Positions 48,539 through 51,903 of a stretch of DNA of 51,903 nt are shown in pieces; the stretch's first letter is position 1, and the number at the start of each line of letters is the position of its first letter. Below the pieces are notes generated by a model. The model saw nothing but the letters and a program-made list of their open reading frames with translations. It was not told the DNA's origin and ran no database searches. Source of the DNA: Candidatus Eremiobacterota bacterium (GTDB taxonomy: Bacteria > Vulcanimicrobiota > CADAWZ01 > Ess09-12); assembly GCA_031082125.1 (NCBI GenBank), contig JAVHLM010000041.1, positions 1 to 51,903 of the forward strand, given 5' to 3'. The translations under genes and the position numbers were made by a program.

Positions 48539-50782
48539 GTGAATACCGGTGTGATCCGCGAGTATCCCGGCTACGAGGCCACCATGGAGGGCGGGCAGGT
48601 CTTCAAGGCCATCCCAGGCCTCCCGCTGGTCACGTACGGCGCCGACGAGGTCCTCTCGCGCTCGAACTGCCGCCATATTTTCCGTGATCTCACGGCCGAG
48701 GTCCTGGACTGGAACCTCTGGTGCCTCTCTTCCGCCGGGATCAGGCTCGATCTCCTCATCGGTGAGGCTCTTCTCTCTATAAATGGGAAGCTTGAGAAGC
48801 TCGGCTACGTGCGGGTTTCAGACTTCGTGCGCGAGGAGCTGGGCATCTCGACCAGGAGCGGCTATGAGCTCATGCGGAATGCGAAGGCCCTTCAAAAGCT
48901 CCCTCTCATCAGGGAGGCTCTTGAGCAGGGGCTTCTGCGCAAAAGCGCGCTGCGGTATCTTTTCCAGGCCGTGACGCCCGAGACCGAGGCGGAGTGGCTC
49001 CAAAAAGCCATGCAGTCCACCATCAGAGAACTGGAGGAGGAGGTGAGGAGTTATAAATCAGGTGCCGGGGAGGCCGGTATCGATTCTTTTATCGCCGGGG
49101 ATGACGATGAAGATGAGCAGAGGAGCCTCGCCGTGAACGTGCGGGTTCCTTTTTCCGTTGCTGCGAAATGGGACCGGGCGCTGGAAGTCTTCCAAAGGTG
49201 TGAGGAGGCGGAGCTCCCTTCGGAGAGCTTCATTGAGGCCCTTCTCGCCGAGTTCGCCGCTTCGGCACCCCTCGAGGGGCTCGGGGCGCAATGCCTGGAG
49301 GCCTCTCTTAATCACGGCACAGGCGCTCTCCGCAGTGGTGCCTCCGATGCTCCCGGCACCAAGGCAGCAGAGAGGCAGGAGCCTCAGAGCCATTCCGGCA
49401 TCGGGGATAAAGTGCTTCTCCTTGGCGCCCTGGCGGGTGCCATCGCTTCCCTCGATGACGAGGCCTCTTTCGGCGAGCGGGAAAAAGAGCTTGCCCGGCA
49501 GGTCCACAAGGACCTCGAAGAGGTGTCGCACCTGTGGGGATTTCTTCCCTGGAAGCCCGTCACGGTGGAGCTTCCCCCGGAGTTTCAGGCCCCGGCAAGC
49601 CACAGGCTCGACGCCGATACCTCTGTCACCCCAGACAAGATACTCGTGCGCCCTCCCGCCGATCCCTTCGAGACGGTCGCCCGCCTGAGGTCGATGGCGG
49701 CGCTGCGCAACTCTCTCTCCTTCTACCAGGGCAGGCTCCTTCGGACCCTCAACAATTTCAGCCTCTATAAGGACATGCTCTTCCTCTCCCTCGGGCACTA
49801 CACCAGGGAGCGCCTCGGAATGTCCCGCAGCACCGCGTATTCCTTAATCAAATTAGAAAGGAGTTATTTGGAGTATCCCGATATGCTGGACCTCGTGCAG
49901 GCGGGGAAGCTGAGCCCCGAGCAGGCGCGCCTTCTTTCCAGGGTCTTCAATGAGGGGACCCGCGTCAATGGGGCGTGGCTCTCCTACGCCCAGGAGGTTC
50001 CTGTCGCCACTCTCATGGATGCCGTCGAGGCGTTCCTCCGCTTCGCCAAAAGGGCGGTCCACAAAAAGTGGGACATAGAGCCCGAGGCCTTCGAGGTGGC
50101 CGTCACGGGGAGGTCCGTCAAGAAGGCCGACCAGGCAGATTCAAATGCCATGGAGCCCAGTGGTGATAAGGGTTTGGATGCTCCAGTCCAGATGTGCGCA
50201 CACGAGTCTGGGGTCACCCATAGCGGGCTTGCTCCCGCAATCTGGCAGATTACCGCGGGCGGGGAGCACCCGGAACTCCCCGAGATTCTCTCCATCCTCT
50301 CAGGGGACCCCCACAAGGCGGGAACCTTCGGGTCAAACCCCCAGGACAGGAGTGCCCTCATACGCTTCTTCCTGAAAAGGGACCTCATCCCCCTCTGGAA
50401 CCATGCCGTGAGGCTCTGGGCCGCCGGCAGGCCGGAAGCAGCCGCTGCTGGCGGGCAGGACCCCGCCCTCTTCATCGAGGCCCTCCTTGACACCTTCCTC
50501 GCCGCCTGGGACCATCCCGAAAAAAGGGATCTCCACAGCCGCGTCCTCGCCCGGGATCATTATCAGTGCCAGGCCCCGGGCTGCCGCTGCCGCCGCAATC
50601 TCCACGGCCATCATATCAGGTACCGCTCCCATGGCGGCCCCACCACCGAGGGCAATCTCATCACCCTCTGCATGGCCCACCACCTCAGGTGCCTCCACGA
50701 GGGCCACCTCATCATCAGGGGTACGGCGCCCCATGATCTCACCTTCATCTTCTCCCGCGGCAGAAGAATCACTCACCGATAA
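48539..50782 (+). CDS. Large HNH endonuclease with duplicated N-terminal module
   Basis: 747 aa. GTG start, set by AAAGGAG 7 nt upstream. The C-terminal HNH nuclease domain (about residues 670-725) has CQAPGCRCRRNLHGHHIRYRSHGG, GNLITLC and HH. Two related helical modules precede it: near residue 88 (DFVREELGISTRSGYELMRN) and near residue 417 (HYTRERLGMSRSTAYSLIKLER), suggesting an internal duplication of a DNA-binding-like unit. Large solitary HNH proteins of this kind occur in many free-living bacteria; the target is unknown. Strong promoter. Confidence 0.85.
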   Translation: MNTGVIREYPGYEATMEGGQVFKAIPGLPLVTYGADEVLSRSNCRHIFRDLTAEVLDWNLWCLSSAGIRLDLLIGEALLSINGKLEKLGYVRVSDFVREELGISTRSGYELMRNAKALQKLPLIREALEQGLLRKSALRYLFQAVTPETEAEWLQKAMQSTIRELEEEVRSYKSGAGEAGIDSFIAGDDDEDEQRSLAVNVRVPFSVAAKWDRALEVFQRCEEAELPSESFIEALLAEFAASAPLEGLGAQCLEASLNHGTGALRSGASDAPGTKAAERQEPQSHSGIGDKVLLLGALAGAIASLDDEASFGEREKELARQVHKDLEEVSHLWGFLPWKPVTVELPPEFQAPASHRLDADTSVTPDKILVRPPADPFETVARLRSMAALRNSLSFYQGRLLRTLNNFSLYKDMLFLSLGHYTRERLGMSRSTAYSLIKLERSYLEYPDMLDLVQAGKLSPEQARLLSRVFNEGTRVNGAWLSYAQEVPVATLMDAVEAFLRFAKRAVHKKWDIEPEAFEVAVTGRSVKKADQADSNAMEPSGDKGLDAPVQMCAHESGVTHSGLAPAIWQITAGGEHPELPEILSILSGDPHKAGTFGSNPQDRSALIRFFLKRDLIPLWNHAVRLWAAGRPEAAAAGGQDPALFIEALLDTFLAAWDHPEKRDLHSRVLARDHYQCQAPGCRCRRNLHGHHIRYRSHGGPTTEGNLITLCMAHHLRCLHEGHLIIRGTAPHDLTFIFSRGRRITHR

Positions 50783-50871
50783 AGCTTTCTCATTTTTGTC
50801 GCCTTGTATATCAGCTTGAAAATGTCAGAGCATCCCTCTGTAAAAGGCATACAGATAATTTGTGTCAATGA

Positions 50872-51135
50872 CTACTCGTTCTTCCATTCTTCACCGTATC
50901 TGCTCTCCATTATTGCTGCAATCAGATCTTCCTCTTTCAGGCCCCTCTCTTTCGCAAATTTTCTTGAGAAAGCCACAGCCTCCTGGAATTTCTTTTTCCG
51001 GTGCTCCTGCTCTTCTTTTGCCACAAGCTCTCGAATAAGGTCGCTGATGGTTTTTCTGTTTTCAAGTGCAAGTTCCTTGAGCAGTTCATAATCTTTTTCT
51101 GACAGTCTTATGTTGAGTTGTCTTGTGTGCGGCAT
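50872..51135 (-). CDS. Ribbon-helix-helix (CopG-like) antitoxin-type regulator
   Basis: 87 aa from ATG 51135 (AAAGGTGG upstream). The RHH pattern RQLNIRLSEKDYELLKELALENRKTISDLIRELV is clear, followed by a charged helical tail. No toxin gene is visible beside it within the window, so it may be an orphan, or its partner has decayed. The promoter is overlapped by the AT-rich symmetric sequence 51164-51177, a likely operator. Confidence 0.8.
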   Translation of the reverse strand: MPHTRQLNIRLSEKDYELLKELALENRKTISDLIRELVAKEEQEHRKKKFQEAVAFSRKFAKERGLKEEDLIAAIMESRYGEEWKNE

Positions 51136-51168
51136 GGCGTTCACCACCTTTTGTATAGCTCTGTATAC

Positions 51169-51197
51169 ATTATATACGATATATAAGATAATGGCAA
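51169..51197 (-). promoter_or_regulatory. Promoter of the RHH gene
   Basis: On the minus strand TTGCCA (51192-51197), 17 nt, TATAAT (51169-51174). The -10 lies in GTATATAATGTATA. Confidence 0.65.
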
Positions 51198-51426
51198 GTG
51201 ATGACCTGCTGATATTCTTCGTGCATGACCACGAAGAAACTTTATGTCCCATGATCGCATCTGCAGGCACAAGCGCGCCACAAAATAGTAACAATAATGC
51301 GCTTTTCTTTTACATCGGCGACATCACACTGCAACAGCATCTCTTTATACTTAAATTGCAGCAGGTGAGACGGCACTCTCTCTTGTCTCACCCCTTCGCT
51401 GATGATATAATGAAAGAGGTGGCGCT
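51198..51426. other. Gap without recognised gene
   Basis: An open frame runs through on the plus strand but reads as low-similarity sequence without a ribosome site. It probably belongs to the decayed nuclease locus that follows. Confidence 0.35.
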
Positions 51427-51555
51427 GTGGCTGGAAAAGCACGCTCCCGCGGTCTCTACCTCTTTATCGACTGGCTGCTGGCCCTGCCTGAGCCTCTTGA
51501 GATGGAGTTTGTCGAAGTAATGAAGAAACACGAGGAGGGGAAGCTTTCATGGTGA
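51427..51555 (+). pseudogene. Fragment of Rpn/PD-(D/E)XK transposase-like protein
   Basis: A 42-codon frame reads RGLYLFIDWLLALPEPLEMEF and a Lys/Glu tail, like a short stretch of Rpn-family (recombination-promoting nuclease) proteins, which are normally around 300 aa. No nuclease core is present upstream, so it is a remnant. Its end overlaps the DUF433 ATG by 7 nt. Confidence 0.45.
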
Positions 51556-51791
51556 ATTGGAGAGAGCATATTCATTCAGATGATGATATCCTGAGGGGCA
51601 AGCCAGTGATCAAGGGCACCAGGCTGAGCGTGGAGTTTGTGCTGGGCCTTTTTGCCCAGGGATGGACCGAGAAACAGGTGTTTGAGAACTATCCCCAGCT
51701 TACAAAAGAAAGCCTTCTTGCAGTATTCTCCTTTGCGTCAGAATGCATGAAGGATGAAAATCTTTACAGCATCTCAAGCGAGGCGGTGTGA
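51549..51791 (+). CDS. DUF433 antitoxin-type protein
   Basis: 80 aa. DUF433 pattern WREHIHSDDDILRGKPVIKGTRLSVEFVLGLFAQGWTEKQVFENYPQLTKESLLAVFSFA, a winged-helix-like protein that is usually paired with a DUF5615 PIN-like toxin. Its stop overlaps the next ATG (TGATGA), as in intact pairs. Confidence 0.9.
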   Translation: MVNWREHIHSDDDILRGKPVIKGTRLSVEFVLGLFAQGWTEKQVFENYPQLTKESLLAVFSFASECMKDENLYSISSEAV

Positions 51792-51883
51792 TGAGCTTCC
51801 TTGCTGATGAGAATTTCCCGCTTGCGAGTGTCATTCTTTTGAGGGAAGCGGAACATGTCAATAGATTTGAGACACTTTCTTGA
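51791..51883 (+). pseudogene. Truncated DUF5615 PIN-like toxin
   Basis: Only 30 codons: MSFLADENFPLASVILLREA fits the start of DUF5615 (Mut7-C/PIN-like, normally about 110-120 aa with Asp at residue 6), then the sequence departs and a TGA stops it. Either a frameshift or an insertion broke the toxin. The sequence after the break is AT-rich with two TTTGAGA(C/T)A units 29 nt apart. Confidence 0.7.
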
Positions 51884-51903
51884 AAGAAATTAGGTTTGAG
51901 ATA

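Noticed and set aside
51840-51903. CRISPR repeat at the right edge
   Set aside because: Only two short TTTGAGA(C/T)A units are seen, with no full repeat-spacer unit; the window ends.

Overview
The window is chromosomal DNA from an uncultured bacterium and holds the replication-origin neighbourhood plus accessory genes on its right side. The cell is probably diderm: a secreted beta-barrel-like protein ends in Phe at 22.4 kb. The genes are moderately GC-rich, Shine-Dalgarno sites are strong, and the SRP RNA is the long Alu-containing form. I cannot name the phylum. A candidate or poorly cultured phylum is likely, because familiar origin genes sit beside many unusual radical SAM genes.

Region 1 (1-6.9 kb). 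A leftward operon encodes a SPASM protein without its radical SAM site, an intact radical SAM/SPASM peptide-maturase-like enzyme, and, 21 nt further on, a membrane-anchored Gly-rich repeat protein that runs off the window. This looks like a RiPP-type maturation system. Divergent from it, two more radical SAM genes lead directly into recF and a DciA/DUF721 gene.

Region 2 (6.8-22.5 kb). This is the origin core. Leftward run: dnaA, dnaN, three tRNA-Ser and two tRNA-Arg genes, tadA, SRP RNA, an M23 peptidase and a DUF4870-like protein. Rightward run: rpmH, rnpA, yidD, yidC, jag, then mnmE, rsmG, parB, dnaX, a receiver protein, ybaB and recR. DnaA boxes lie on both sides of dnaA, and the dnaA-dnaN gap carries a DnaA-box/DnaA-trio unwinding element. 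parA and mnmG are absent from their usual places.

Region 3 (22.5-31.6 kb). A secreted TPR protein and a MalE/F/G-type sugar importer without an ATPase read leftward. Rightward come a soluble FlhB-FlhA cytoplasmic-domain fusion, a membrane protein, ispH and a ClpX-like AAA+ ATPase lacking the zinc finger.

Region 4 (31.6-44.3 kb). A leftward, largely translationally coupled cluster encodes four radical SAM enzymes (two cobalamin-binding, one Tes-like with an N-terminal Cys4-type site, one SPASM-like), two U32-family proteins, a DegT aminotransferase, an FAD oxidoreductase, a flippase-like membrane protein, a TPR protein and a Cys-motif protein. It is the strongest candidate for an undescribed biosynthetic pathway, perhaps for an envelope lipid.

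Region 5 (44.3-51.9 kb). Mixed accessory genes: a QueT-like transporter, a SelW-like gene with an in-frame UGA (CxxU), two very small Gly/Cys-containing peptide genes with their own promoters, an ankyrin-repeat protein, a HigBA module, a large HNH nuclease, an RHH antitoxin-like protein and a decayed DUF433/DUF5615 pair.
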